NCBI RefSeq assembly: GCF_000160835.1
Contig: NZ_GG700733.1
Coordinates: 710,890 to 774,889, forward strand
Source: Limosilactobacillus antri DSM 16041
GTDB lineage: Bacteria > Bacillota > Bacilli > Lactobacillales > Lactobacillaceae
Reading direction: 5' to 3'
DNA: 64,000 nt
How positions within the stretch are numbered: the first letter of the stretch is position 1; each line of letters opens with the position of its first letter. The translations under genes were made by a program, and so were the position numbers. Below the pieces are notes generated by a model. That model was not told where the DNA came from, did not search any database, and saw only the letters and a list, made by a program, of their open reading frames with translations. This document shows positions 49,346 through 58,226 of the stretch, one piece after another.

Positions 49346-51142
49346 ATGAGTTACCAAGCATTATACCGGGTTTGGCGTCCCCAACGCTTTGATGAGCTTG
49401 TTGGCCAGCAGGTTGTTACCCAAACTCTGAAAAATGCCATTATTACCCACCAGATCAGTCACGCTTATCTCTTTGCGGGGCCCCGGGGGACCGGTAAAAC
49501 ATCCGCCGCAAAAATCTTTGCGAAGGCCGTTAACTGCCACCACTTAAAGGATGGGGAACCATGCAACGAGTGTGAGATCTGCAAGGCCATCACGAACGGA
49601 CAGCTGAACGACGTAATTGAAATCGATGCCGCCTCGAATAACGGGGTGGAAGAAATTCGTGACATCCGGGATAAGGCTAAGTATGCGCCCACCCAAGCGG
49701 ACTATAAAGTCTACATTATTGACGAAGTGCATATGCTGTCGACGGGGGCTTTCAACGCCCTGCTTAAGACGCTGGAAGAGCCGCCGGCCAACGTTATTTT
49801 TATTTTGGCGACTACCGAACCGCACAAGATTCCGCTAACAATTATTTCCCGGGTCCAACGCTTTGACTTTCGGCGGATTTCTGCCCAGGACGCCTACGAG
49901 CGGATGAAGTATATCTTGGACCAGAAGCAGGTTCAATATGAGGAGAAGGCCCTCTGGGTGATTGCTAACGCGGCCGAAGGGGGGATGCGTGACGCCCTGA
50001 GTATCCTCGATCAAGTATTATCCTTTAGTGACAACCAGGTCCAGCTCAAGGATGCTCTGACGGTGACGGGCAGTGTGACCAAACAGCTGCTGGAGAAGTA
50101 CTTCTTTGAGGTGACCGCCCACCAGAGTGCCGACGCCCTAAACACAATGAAGGACATCCTTAACGCGGGTAAGGACGGCCAACGGTTTATTGAGGACCTG
50201 ATCTCCTTTATCCGGGACGTCCTCCTGTACCAGGAATCGCCGAAGCTGATTATGGTCGAGAGTACGGGGCTGACGGATGAGGACTTTCAAAAGATGAGCG
50301 CTGCGGCGCCGGCCACCGTCCTCTACCAGATGATTGACGCCCTTAATGGAATTCAGGAGGAGATGCGGTTTACGACCCACCCTGACGTTTACCTGGAGGT
50401 CCTGACGGTCAAGCTGGGTCAGATTGATGACCAGCCGACGCCAGCAGCAACGGCCGCCCCCGCCGCGGCGCCGTCTCGTGACGACCAGCAGACCATCGCC
50501 CAGCTTGAGGCAACGGTTAAACAGCTACAGGCGACGGTCAACCAGTTGCAAGCGGCTCCGGCAGCCAAGCCCGCAAAACCAGCCAAGCCGGCCAGTCAGC
50601 CACGGGTCCAGCAACGCAACGTGGAAGTTAAGCTCAGCCAGATCAACCCGATCCTGGGGAAGGCGACCCGGCGGGACCTGGTGGAAATTCAGGGCCTCTG
50701 GCAGGAACTCTTATCTAAACTGAGCGTTCCCCAACGGTCGCTGCTCCACGTTTCCAAACCGGTGGCGGCTAGCACGGGCGGCGTTATCGTTGCCTTTGAC
50801 TACGCCTTCCTCTTCCAGCAGGCAATGGATGATTCAGCCCTGCTAACGAGCATGGAACAGGGGCTGCAGGAGCTGACCGGGACCGAGCGCAAGGTTGTGT
50901 TTGTACCGAAGGACAAGTGGCCCCAGATCCGGCGCGAGTACATTCGGGACCATGGGCTGGATAAACGCCAACCCGCTAAGAAAAGCGCGGCCCCGTCCAC
51001 TAGCGGCCAGCAGCCGGCGGAGAGTACGGCCGCTGACGAGCAGCGTCCCCCAGCAGCGAAGGATTCTGTCGGGCCGGCTGATCCGGTCAGCAAGGCGCAG
51101 GAGCTATTTGGCAGCGAAATTGTTAAAATAGAAGATAATTAA
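49346..51142 (+). CDS. dnaX: DNA polymerase III subunits gamma and tau
   Basis: A 598-residue clamp-loader subunit. It has Walker A GPRGTGKTS (residues 45-53), a zinc site CHHLKD..CNECEIC, DEVHMLSTGAFNALLKTLEEPP (Walker B and SRC region), an Ala/Pro-rich linker near residues 365-420, and a C-terminal domain. I see no obvious slippery A-run for a programmed frameshift, so only tau may be made. Ribosome site AAAGGAAG stands before ATG 49346. Confidence 0.96.
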   Translation: MSYQALYRVWRPQRFDELVGQQVVTQTLKNAIITHQISHAYLFAGPRGTGKTSAAKIFAKAVNCHHLKDGEPCNECEICKAITNGQLNDVIEIDAASNNGVEEIRDIRDKAKYAPTQADYKVYIIDEVHMLSTGAFNALLKTLEEPPANVIFILATTEPHKIPLTIISRVQRFDFRRISAQDAYERMKYILDQKQVQYEEKALWVIANAAEGGMRDALSILDQVLSFSDNQVQLKDALTVTGSVTKQLLEKYFFEVTAHQSADALNTMKDILNAGKDGQRFIEDLISFIRDVLLYQESPKLIMVESTGLTDEDFQKMSAAAPATVLYQMIDALNGIQEEMRFTTHPDVYLEVLTVKLGQIDDQPTPAATAAPAAAPSRDDQQTIAQLEATVKQLQATVNQLQAAPAAKPAKPAKPASQPRVQQRNVEVKLSQINPILGKATRRDLVEIQGLWQELLSKLSVPQRSLLHVSKPVAASTGGVIVAFDYAFLFQQAMDDSALLTSMEQGLQELTGTERKVVFVPKDKWPQIRREYIRDHGLDKRQPAKKSAAPSTSGQQPAESTAADEQRPPAAKDSVGPADPVSKAQELFGSEIVKIEDN

Positions 51143-51162
51143 TAGAAAAGGAATGATGAAGA

Positions 51163-51471
51163 ATGATGCGCGGAATGAATATGCAGCAAATGATGAAGCA
51201 GGCCAAAGCAATGCAGAAGAAAATGATGGCCGAACACGAAGAACTGGCTAAGCAGGAATTTATTGGCAAGGCCCCCGATGACATGGTGACGGCCACGTTT
51301 ACGGGCGACAATACCCTGGTTGACCTGAAGATTAAGCCGGAAGCAGTTGATCCTGATGACGTGGATATGCTGCAAGACCTGGTTGTTGCTGCGATTAACG
51401 ATGGCATGAAGCAGGTTAACGACGCGACCCAGCAGAAACTGGGCAAGTACACGCGCGGTATGGGGATGTAG
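51163..51471 (+). CDS. ybaB: YbaB/EbfC family nucleoid-associated protein
   Basis: A 102-residue small dimeric DNA-binding protein of the YbaB/EbfC family. It has a Met/Gln-rich N-terminal helix ([24 protein letters not shown]) and the conserved strand [25 protein letters not shown]. It is always found between dnaX and recR. GGAATGATGAAGA precedes the start, and an ATG 51163 start fits the family. Confidence 0.95.
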   Translation: MMRGMNMQQMMKQAKAMQKKMMAEHEELAKQEFIGKAPDDMVTATFTGDNTLVDLKIKPEAVDPDDVDMLQDLVVAAINDGMKQVNDATQQKLGKYTRGMGM

Positions 51472-51476
51472 CCACG

Positions 51477-52076
51477 ATGCAGTACCCAGAACCACTAGCT
51501 AAGTTGATCGAGAGTTATACCAAACTCCCCGGCATTGGCCAAAAGACCGCGACCCGGCTAGCCTTTTACACTTTGGGGATGCAAGAAGATGACGTTACCA
51601 ACTTTGCCAAGTCGTTGCTATCAGCGAAACGGGACCTGCACAGCTGCAGCATTTGCGGCAACATCACCGAAGATGACCCGTGTCCGATCTGTCGGGACAA
51701 GACCCGCGACCAGTCCCAGATCCTGGTGGTTGAGCAGTCGCAAGACATTATGGCCCTGGAGCGGATGCACGAATACCATGGCCTGTACCACGTCCTCAAC
51801 GGGGTGATTTCACCAGTTGCCGGCACCGGACCGGAGGACATTAACATTGCGAGCCTGTTGAAGCGCCTGCAAAAAAACGAAGCGGTTAAGGAAGTTATCA
51901 TTGCCACCAACGCGTCATCTGACGGGGAGCTGACGGCCGGGTACCTTGCTAAATTAATCAAGCCGGCCCAGATCAAGGTTACCCGGCTGGCCCACGGTTT
52001 GTCAGTCGGTGCCGACATCGACTACGCTGATGAAATGACGTTGTTCAAGGCGGTTCAAGGACGAACGGAGATGTAA
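51477..52076 (+). CDS. recR: Recombination mediator RecR
   Basis: A 199-residue RecR that works with RecF and RecO in loading RecA. It has the helix-hairpin-helix ([22 protein letters not shown]), the C4 zinc finger [18 protein letters not shown], and the Toprim domain ([16 protein letters not shown] to [13 protein letters not shown]). It starts 5 nt after ybaB. Confidence 0.97.
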   Translation: MQYPEPLAKLIESYTKLPGIGQKTATRLAFYTLGMQEDDVTNFAKSLLSAKRDLHSCSICGNITEDDPCPICRDKTRDQSQILVVEQSQDIMALERMHEYHGLYHVLNGVISPVAGTGPEDINIASLLKRLQKNEAVKEVIIATNASSDGELTAGYLAKLIKPAQIKVTRLAHGLSVGADIDYADEMTLFKAVQGRTEM

Positions 52077-52078
52077 AA

Positions 52079-52327
52079 ATGCTGTTTAAGCGTCAGCACG
52101 ACCGGGTGAAACAGGCCCGGAATCAACGCCTGCTAGATACCATTTACGATACCAAGGCGAGCTGGGATCACGCCCGCGAAACCCAGCGGGCTGTATACGA
52201 GGCCAACGTCAGCAGTGAGCTGAGCGATCGGGCTAAGATCCAAGAGCAAAAATACCTCTATCTGTATAACCTGGCCCGTCGGTATAAGCTGCACGGCAAG
52301 CTGAATAAGGGGGTTATCAGCCAGTGA
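52079..52327 (+). CDS. yaaL: YaaL family protein (DUF2508)
   Basis: An 82-residue, highly charged, helical protein of unknown function, found after recR in many Firmicutes. It has basic N-terminal residues (MLFKRQHDRVKQARNQRLL) and a Tyr-rich end (KYLYLYNLARRYKLHGKLNKG). It overlaps tmk by 4 nt, starting from ATG 52079 just after the recR stop. Confidence 0.9.
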   Translation: MLFKRQHDRVKQARNQRLLDTIYDTKASWDHARETQRAVYEANVSSELSDRAKIQEQKYLYLYNLARRYKLHGKLNKGVISQ

Positions 52328-52980
52328 ATGAACAAGTGCGGGGGAAGTTTATTTCGTTTGAGGGCCCGGACGGTGCGGGGAAAACCAGTGTCTTGCGGGC
52401 CATCCAAAAGCGGCTCGTCGACCAGCTCGGCGCCGACCGGGTAATGTACACGCGGGAGCCGGGGGGCAACCACATTTCGGAGCAGATCCGCCGGGTCCTG
52501 TTTAGTCCGGAAAATACCGACATGGACGGCCGGACCGAGGCCCTGCTCTTTGCGGCCGCCCGGCGTCAGCACATTGTTTCGGAAATTGTGCCCGGGTTGC
52601 GGGCCGGCAAGGTCATCCTCTGTGACCGTTACGTTGACAGTTCGATTGCCTACCAGGGGGCCGGCCGTCAGCTTGGCGAGGAAGCGATTTGGCAGATGAA
52701 CCAGTTTGCCATTGACGGCCTACTGCCGGACCTGACAATCTACCTCGACGTTGAGTCGGCGGTGGGCTTGCGGCGGATTGCCGAACACCGGGCCGACCAG
52801 GTGAACCGGCTGGATGAGGAAAAGCTCGCCTTTCATCAGACGGTGCGGGCCGCCTACCTGCGCCTTTACCGTGCTCACCCGGACCGGATTAAGCTGATTG
52901 ATGCTAGTCAGCCCCTGGATCAGGTGATTGCCGATGTTGCCCAGACAATCGAACAACGTTTTCCAGACCGATTTGAATAA
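52324..52980 (+). CDS. tmk: Thymidylate kinase
   Basis: A 218-residue dTMP kinase. It has the P-loop FEGPDGAGKTS (residues 13-23), the DR-x motif TREPGGNHISEQIR, the CDRYVDSSIAYQGAGR substrate region and the lid near LRRIAEHRADQVNRLDEE. The GTG start at 52324 overlaps yaaL by 4 nt, which indicates coupled translation. Confidence 0.97.
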   Translation: MNEQVRGKFISFEGPDGAGKTSVLRAIQKRLVDQLGADRVMYTREPGGNHISEQIRRVLFSPENTDMDGRTEALLFAAARRQHIVSEIVPGLRAGKVILCDRYVDSSIAYQGAGRQLGEEAIWQMNQFAIDGLLPDLTIYLDVESAVGLRRIAEHRADQVNRLDEEKLAFHQTVRAAYLRLYRAHPDRIKLIDASQPLDQVIADVAQTIEQRFPDRFE

Positions 52981-53001
52981 CTAAGTTTAGGGGTGAATGC
53001 G

Positions 53002-53325
53002 ATGAAGATGATTATTGCAATTGTTCAATCCAAAGACAGCAACCGTCTGCGTAAGGCCTTTAACAAGGCGGAAATTCAGGTTACCCAACTGTCCACGACC
53101 GGGGGCTTTCTCCGCGAGGGCAACGCGACCTTCTTGATTGGGGTCAAGGATGAACGGGTCCAGACCGTCCTCGACGTAATTAAGAAGAATGCTGAATCAC
53201 GGGAACAGTACGTGACCTCGCAGATGCACGTTGACGCCGAGGGCGGTTCGGCCTTTCCGGTGAATGTTCGGATCGGCGGCGCAACCGTCTTTGTGCTGCC
53301 GATTGAACAGTTCCTCAAGTTTTAA
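53002..53325 (+). CDS. Cyclic di-AMP receptor PstA/DarA (YaaQ)
   Basis: A 107-residue PII-like trimeric protein that binds cyclic di-AMP. Recognisable segments are MIIAIVQSKDSNRLRKAFNK, the STTGGFLREGNATFLIGV loop and the C-terminal RIGGATVFVLPIEQF. Its downstream target is not established. GTG 52993 lies in the ribosome site region AGGGGTGA, so ATG 53002 is preferred. The location between tmk and holB is conserved. Confidence 0.93.
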   Translation: MKMIIAIVQSKDSNRLRKAFNKAEIQVTQLSTTGGFLREGNATFLIGVKDERVQTVLDVIKKNAESREQYVTSQMHVDAEGGSAFPVNVRIGGATVFVLPIEQFLKF

Positions 53326-53338
53326 GCGGGTGATTTAG

Positions 53339-54370
53339 GTGGCAGGCAAACAAGTAAGGACGGTCCGGCAGCTCCAGCCGGCGTTAATTGACCGGCTCAA
53401 GCGGGTGATTGACAGGCAGGAATTAGCACACGCTTACCTCCTCGTCGGCCCCGCGGGTTCAGGGAAAAGTGAAGTGGCGCAGTGGCTGGCCTTGCGCCTT
53501 TTTTGCTTGCACCCGCAAGACGATGAACCCGACCTGACCTGTCCGGAATGCCAACGAATTTTGAGCGGCAACCATCCAGACGTGGTTGTCGCGGCGCCCG
53601 AGGGCCGGCAGATTAAAGTGGACCGCATTCGCTACCTCAAGAGCGAGTTTACCAAGAGCGCGATGGAAGGGAGCCAGAAACTCTTCATCATTCAAGACGC
53701 GGAGAAGATGACGACCAGTGCGGCCAACAGCCTGTTGAAGTTTATTGAAGAACCGGGGCCGGGCACTTATATTTTGATGCTGACCAGCAATAAGAGTGCC
53801 GTCCTACCGACGATTCAATCCCGGACCCAGGTGCTGGAAATGGCTCCCCTGAAGCGGGCGGACCTCCTCAGGGTCTTAGCCGATCACGGGGTCAGTCAGC
53901 GATTAGCACAGGTGGCGGTCGGCCTGACCGATTCGGTAGCGGCAATTGAACGGTGGTGCGGGGACGACTGGCTATCCAATGCCGTTCAGGGGGTCACCCG
54001 CTGGTACCAGCATGCCAGTGCCGGGCAGATGCTGGCCTTTGTTGACGTGACGACGGACCTGGTTAAACTGGCGGGGCATGACCGGGAGCGCCAACAGGTC
54101 TTGTTGGACTTGATGACCCTCTTGTGGCGGGATACGCTATTAGTAGCGAGCGGGGTGACCGTAAGCAGCCGCTTGCACTTTGCGGATGACTTGGACCTGG
54201 TTAAGCAGGTTAGCCAGCGCTACTCACTTGACCAGCTGCTCGCGGTCAGCCAGTTAACGTTAGATACCCGCCATCAGTTGGAGCAAAACATCAGTTTCCA
54301 AAACGTTAGCGAGCAATTGACGATTCAAATTGTCCAGACCTTAAACGGGAATACGGGGGCACGCAAATGA
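53339..54370 (+). CDS. holB: DNA polymerase III subunit delta'
   Basis: A 343-residue clamp-loader subunit with the AAA fold: VGPAGSGKSEVAQWLALRLF (P-loop), CPECQRIL region, and KMTTSAANSLLKFIEEPGPGTYILML with the SRC-like segment. Its ATPase role is limited in the family. The start is GTG 53339, with GGGTGA as a weak ribosome site, and the stop overlaps yabA by 4 nt. Confidence 0.94.
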   Translation: MAGKQVRTVRQLQPALIDRLKRVIDRQELAHAYLLVGPAGSGKSEVAQWLALRLFCLHPQDDEPDLTCPECQRILSGNHPDVVVAAPEGRQIKVDRIRYLKSEFTKSAMEGSQKLFIIQDAEKMTTSAANSLLKFIEEPGPGTYILMLTSNKSAVLPTIQSRTQVLEMAPLKRADLLRVLADHGVSQRLAQVAVGLTDSVAAIERWCGDDWLSNAVQGVTRWYQHASAGQMLAFVDVTTDLVKLAGHDRERQQVLLDLMTLLWRDTLLVASGVTVSSRLHFADDLDLVKQVSQRYSLDQLLAVSQLTLDTRHQLEQNISFQNVSEQLTIQIVQTLNGNTGARK

Positions 54371-54726
54371 ACGAAAATCAACAGCAGAATAATATTTACG
54401 ATCACCTGGCCAAGCTCGGCAGCCACCTGACGGAAATGGGAAACGAACTGGCGGCACTGAAGTCACAGTTGAACCTAGCCCTGGCCCAGAACGCAGAGCT
54501 GACGATCGAAAACCGTCACCTCCAAGAGGCAATCAAGAAGCTTCGGGACCAGCGGGGCGAGCAGCAGCTTTCCACGGGCCGGCGGACGCTGAATGAGCTT
54601 TACCACCAGGGTTTCCACGTCTGTCGGAAGCACTTTGGCGAGCGCCTTGCTCCTCACGAGAGCTGTATTTTTTGTGATGAGGCAATTTTCAGCGGCTTGG
54701 ACAAGCAGAACGGGGGGCAGGACTGA
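54367..54726 (+). CDS. yabA: DNA replication initiation control protein YabA
   Basis: A 119-residue regulator that binds DnaA and the DnaN clamp to limit initiation. An N-terminal coiled coil (LAKLGSHLTEMGNELAALKS) drives tetramerisation. The C-terminal zinc motif is HVCRKHFGERLAPHESCIFC (His/Cys ligands). The start ATG 54367 overlaps the holB stop. Confidence 0.94.
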   Translation: MNENQQQNNIYDHLAKLGSHLTEMGNELAALKSQLNLALAQNAELTIENRHLQEAIKKLRDQRGEQQLSTGRRTLNELYHQGFHVCRKHFGERLAPHESCIFCDEAIFSGLDKQNGGQD

Positions 54727-54727
54727 G

Positions 54728-55597
54728 ATGCAACGGATTAGCAGTTTTAACGGTGACCAGCAGGGGCGGCTCTACCTGGTGCCCACCCCGATTGGCAACC
54801 TGGATGATATGACCTTTCGGGCGATTAAGACCCTGCAGGCGGTCGACCTGATTGCCGCAGAGGATACGCGCCATACCCAGCAGCTGCTCAACCACTTTGA
54901 AATTTCGACCCGTCAGGTTAGTTTTCACGAGCATAACACCGAGCAGCGGATTCCCGAGTTGCTGGCTAAACTCAAGGCGGGACAGCAAGTTGCCCAGTGC
55001 AGCGACGCGGGGATGCCCTCAATTTCCGACCCGGGAAAGGAACTGGTTGCCGCGGCGGTGGCGGCCGGAATCCCGGTTGTCCCGTTGCCGGGGGCCAATG
55101 CCGGCCTGACCGCCTTGATTGCCTCGGGACTGGCGCCCCAGCCCTTTTACTTTTATGGCTTTTTAGAACGCAAGCACCAGCAGCAGGTTAGTGAACTTCA
55201 GCAGTTGGCTGACCGGCCGGAAACAATGATTTTCTATGAAGCCCCCCACCGGCTCAAAAAGACCCTGACGACGATGGCCGAGGTATTGGGAAATGACCGG
55301 CGGGCCGTACTGGCACGGGAGCTAACCAAGCGTTACGAGGAGTTCAGCCGGGGTACGCTGGCTGAACTACGGGACTACTTTGCCGACCACCAGTCCCGGG
55401 GGGAGTTTGTGATCCTGGTTGCCGGCAATGACCACCCGACTGCCGGGCAGCCCCAAAGTGCTGGGAGCCCGGTCGAACAGGTCGATCAGGAAATTAGCCG
55501 GGGGCTGTCGACCAACGCGGCGATTAAACTGGTTGCCAAGCGCAACCGCATTAACCGGCAGGAATTATACCGGGAATACCACCACATAGGAGAATAG
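54728..55597 (+). CDS. rsmI: 16S rRNA (cytidine-1402-2'-O)-methyltransferase RsmI
   Basis: A 289-residue tetrapyrrole methylase-fold enzyme. The start shows LYLVPTPIGNLDDMTFRAI, AAEDTRHTQQLLNH, the glycine loop VAQCSDAGMPSISDPG and the LPGANAGLTALIASG region. The open frame runs upstream into yabA, but ATG 54728, one base after the yabA stop, gives the normal N terminus. The thioesterase gene follows after 2 nt. Confidence 0.95.
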   Translation: MQRISSFNGDQQGRLYLVPTPIGNLDDMTFRAIKTLQAVDLIAAEDTRHTQQLLNHFEISTRQVSFHEHNTEQRIPELLAKLKAGQQVAQCSDAGMPSISDPGKELVAAAVAAGIPVVPLPGANAGLTALIASGLAPQPFYFYGFLERKHQQQVSELQQLADRPETMIFYEAPHRLKKTLTTMAEVLGNDRRAVLARELTKRYEEFSRGTLAELRDYFADHQSRGEFVILVAGNDHPTAGQPQSAGSPVEQVDQEISRGLSTNAAIKLVAKRNRINRQELYREYHHIGE

Positions 55598-55599
55598 TT

Positions 55600-56358
55600 G
55601 TGACCAAGTTAATTCAAAACGCGAATTGCTATGAAATGCAGCACCAGCTGACCTATTACGAATGTACCGATTCTGGTCATCCCAGCATGAGTATGCTGCT
55701 GAGCATGATGACGATGGTTTCGGACGCCCATTCAATTTTTGTGGGCCTCGATCGGGCCGCTGTTGATAAGAGCGGAGGGGCCTGGGTAATCGTTGGCTAT
55801 GATGGTCAGCTGGCGCCCCACCAGCCCTGCTTTGGCGACCAGGTGATCATTGGCACCCGGGCGCTGGCTTACAACCGCTTCTTTGCCCTGCGGGAGTTCT
55901 GGCTTTCGGACCTCGACCACCAGCAGCAGTACGTCCACGTTAAGGCCCTTTTTGTCATGATGGACTTGACGGCCCGGCGGCTGATGCGGATTCCGGCCAG
56001 GTTAATTACCCCCTTTGCGTCGCCATTAAAGAAACGCTTGCCCCGTTTGGCCAAACCGGGACAGCTGCCCGCGGAGTACGCGGCTCGCGACTACCGGGTG
56101 CGCTACTTTGATATTGATATTAACCATCACGTCAACAACGCCCGCTACCTTGACTGGATGTTGGACCCGTTAGGCCCGGATTTCCTGCGGCAGCACCGCC
56201 CAGTAGCCTTTAAGATCAACTATGAAGCGGAGGTCCAGGAGGGGGCCACGGTTGAGAGCCGCTACGTTCTTGACCGCCCAACCCTCACCACCGTTCACGA
56301 AATCTGGGCCGGGGGACGGCGCTGCACCACGGCTGAACTTAGCTGGCAGACAGCTTAA
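55600..56358 (+). CDS. Acyl-ACP thioesterase
   Basis: A 252-residue double hot-dog acyl-ACP thioesterase (FatA/FatB type) that can release free fatty acids in the cytoplasm. The first hot-dog domain covers about residues 5-130. The second begins with VRYFDIDINHHVNNARYLDWM, which contains the Asp, Asn and His of the active site. Start is GTG 55600, with AGGAGA 6 nt upstream. It is the last gene of the long tadA-to-here run before the family B palindrome. Confidence 0.9.
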   Translation: MTKLIQNANCYEMQHQLTYYECTDSGHPSMSMLLSMMTMVSDAHSIFVGLDRAAVDKSGGAWVIVGYDGQLAPHQPCFGDQVIIGTRALAYNRFFALREFWLSDLDHQQQYVHVKALFVMMDLTARRLMRIPARLITPFASPLKKRLPRLAKPGQLPAEYAARDYRVRYFDIDINHHVNNARYLDWMLDPLGPDFLRQHRPVAFKINYEAEVQEGATVESRYVLDRPTLTTVHEIWAGGRRCTTAELSWQTA

Positions 56359-56413
56359 CGGGCCGAATGGTACGCGGAGCACTATTATTAAGCTGAAAAT
56401 CAAATAATGTGGT

Positions 56414-56465
56414 ACAGAATGAGGTCTAAAGCTCGGCAAGGTCGAACTCTAGACCTCATTTCTGT
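56414..56465. repeat. Intergenic palindrome family B, copy 2
   Basis: ACAGAATGAGGTCTA pairs with TAGACCTCATTTCTGT (one bulged base) around GCTCGGCAAGGTCGAACT. The core matches copy 1, while the arms differ in sequence but remain complementary. It follows the thioesterase and is followed by T-rich sequence. The gap 56466-56640 contains only a weak CGGAAG/CTTCCG dyad. Confidence 0.8.
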
Positions 56466-56640
56466 TTCCTAAAGCCGAGCCCAGGGGACCAAAACGGAAG
56501 TCCTAACCGGCTTCCGCGTTAGAACCGTTCAAAAACGAACTCATCCTGATTCCTGTTTCACGGTTGGGCGCCCATCCTCATTCTGGCCCGGTTTAACTGC
56601 CCGTTAATTTATAAATATGATTTTAGTAATAAATTCTGTT

Positions 56641-56668
56641 TTGGCCCGGCGGAATCATAAGCTATAAT
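56641..56668 (+). promoter_or_regulatory. Promoter of the polyphosphate operon
   Basis: TTGGCC (56641-56646), a 16-nt spacer and TATAAT (56663-56668), 41 nt before the first start codon. Confidence 0.6.
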
Positions 56669-56709
56669 GGATCTATAAAGAACTGCGAACCATATTGAGG
56701 AGGGATAAA

Positions 56710-58224
56710 ATGGCCAAGTCATTAACAGCAGTAATTTACTTGGAGCCGAACCAAGTAAGCTTGCGGATTATTGAGCTGCCGAGCCTGAAGGTGGTTAACA
56801 ATGTTCAGTCTGGCGCCTTGATGGTTGGTACTGAGGAGATTGCCAACTATGCCCAGAATATGGAAGCGATTGTTAATAACCTGGACGGCTTTAAGCAACT
56901 GGTCAAGGATTATCAAGTCAAGGAAATTTCGTTTTACGGGGCCCTAGAGGACCTGGATGAGGTGACGGCCCAGTACGTGGCCGACCAGCTAGAGGTCCGG
57001 ACCGGTCTTCGGATCAAGTGGCTCAACAACAACCAGTTGATGGCCCAGTCGATGAGTTGTGTCGTCACCCACCTGGCGGAATTTAGCAAGCTAAGCAGGC
57101 ACTGCCTTTACCTGGTCAGTCTGGGGCTTGATTCGATGACCCTGGCCTTCTTCCACCACGGCAACTTTGAAACTTTGTGGGAGCTTGACCTCGGCGGTGC
57201 GCAAATCAGCCGGCTGGTGGAGCACCTGCGCCAAACCACCACCAATCCCGAGGAAATTATCCAGGACTATATCAATAGCAAGCTGGGCTACATCGCTCCG
57301 GAACTGATCCAAAAGAAGAAGACGACCCTGCTGATTCAAAATGCGCCCACCCTTGCCAAACGGTATATTGAAGGGCGCCACCACCTGGGCGAGGTTTCCA
57401 GTGAAGTCTTTATGAACCCGCTTGACCAGATTGACCTGCTAGCGCCCGAACAGCGCCTCTGGGACGAGGAGCTGGTTGAAAGCCGGCAACGGGAGCTGCT
57501 GGTGCCAAATTACCTGGTGATCGCCCGGACGGCCGAGCTGATTCACCCAACCAATATTTACGTGACTGATATTTCGGTAATGGACGGGCTGGCCAGCGGG
57601 ATCGCCGTCAACAACGACCAGTCGCGCCAGCAAATCCATACCATGATCCGGACCTCGGCCCACGACCTAGCGGAGCGCTACGGGGTCAACAACGCGCACC
57701 AGCGGTTTGTGACCAGGTTTGCCCTCCAGTTTTTCGACCAGCTGCGGCCGATCCACCGGCTGGGCAACCATGAGCGGCTCCTGCTGGAAATCGCCAGCAT
57801 GGTTGATGATATTGGCAACTTCATTAACCAGAGCGGCCACTACCGCCACTCGGCCTATATCCTGCGGGCCAACCCGCTGATCGGGCTGTCGGACGAAGAC
57901 AACCGGATTATTGCCGAAGTGGCCCGTTACCACAGTGCAGAGTCACCGACCGCGATGCAGCCGCACTATCGCCACCTCGACGATAATATTCAATTGACGA
58001 TTGCCAAGCTGGCGGCGATCCTGCGGGTAGTGGATTCGCTTGATGATTCCCGCCAGCAGAAGATCACCGCCGTCAGTCTTAAACTCACCAGCGACAACCG
58101 CCTCAAGATCAAGGCAACCGCTAACGACGACCTGGTTTTGGAAAAGTGGTCGTTCAGTTCAAAAGCAAGATTATTTAAGGATGTCTACGGAATTCAACCA
58201 ATCTTAATTGAGAGGGGCAATTAG
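56710..58224 (+). CDS. Ppx/GppA-like protein with degenerate active sites
   Basis: A 504-residue protein with the two-part layout of long exopolyphosphatases: ASKHA-type domains (about residues 1-300) and a C-terminal HD-type helical domain (320-500). The phosphate-binding start, normally D-x-GSNS-x-R-L, is VIYLEPNQVSLRIIEL here, without the Asp or the Gly-Ser-Asn. The HD site reads MVDDIGNFIN, where the family has L-H-D-I-G. This points to a non-catalytic or altered paralogue. The start ATG 56710 has GAGGAGGG upstream. ppk begins 2 nt after its stop and an intact ppx follows. Confidence 0.8.
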   Translation: MAKSLTAVIYLEPNQVSLRIIELPSLKVVNNVQSGALMVGTEEIANYAQNMEAIVNNLDGFKQLVKDYQVKEISFYGALEDLDEVTAQYVADQLEVRTGLRIKWLNNNQLMAQSMSCVVTHLAEFSKLSRHCLYLVSLGLDSMTLAFFHHGNFETLWELDLGGAQISRLVEHLRQTTTNPEEIIQDYINSKLGYIAPELIQKKKTTLLIQNAPTLAKRYIEGRHHLGEVSSEVFMNPLDQIDLLAPEQRLWDEELVESRQRELLVPNYLVIARTAELIHPTNIYVTDISVMDGLASGIAVNNDQSRQQIHTMIRTSAHDLAERYGVNNAHQRFVTRFALQFFDQLRPIHRLGNHERLLLEIASMVDDIGNFINQSGHYRHSAYILRANPLIGLSDEDNRIIAEVARYHSAESPTAMQPHYRHLDDNIQLTIAKLAAILRVVDSLDDSRQQKITAVSLKLTSDNRLKIKATANDDLVLEKWSFSSKARLFKDVYGIQPILIERGN

Positions 58225-58226
58225 GA

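Noticed and set aside
50401-51142. Programmed frameshift in dnaX giving gamma
   Set aside because: No A-rich slippery heptamer with a following stem was found at the junction of domains III and IV.
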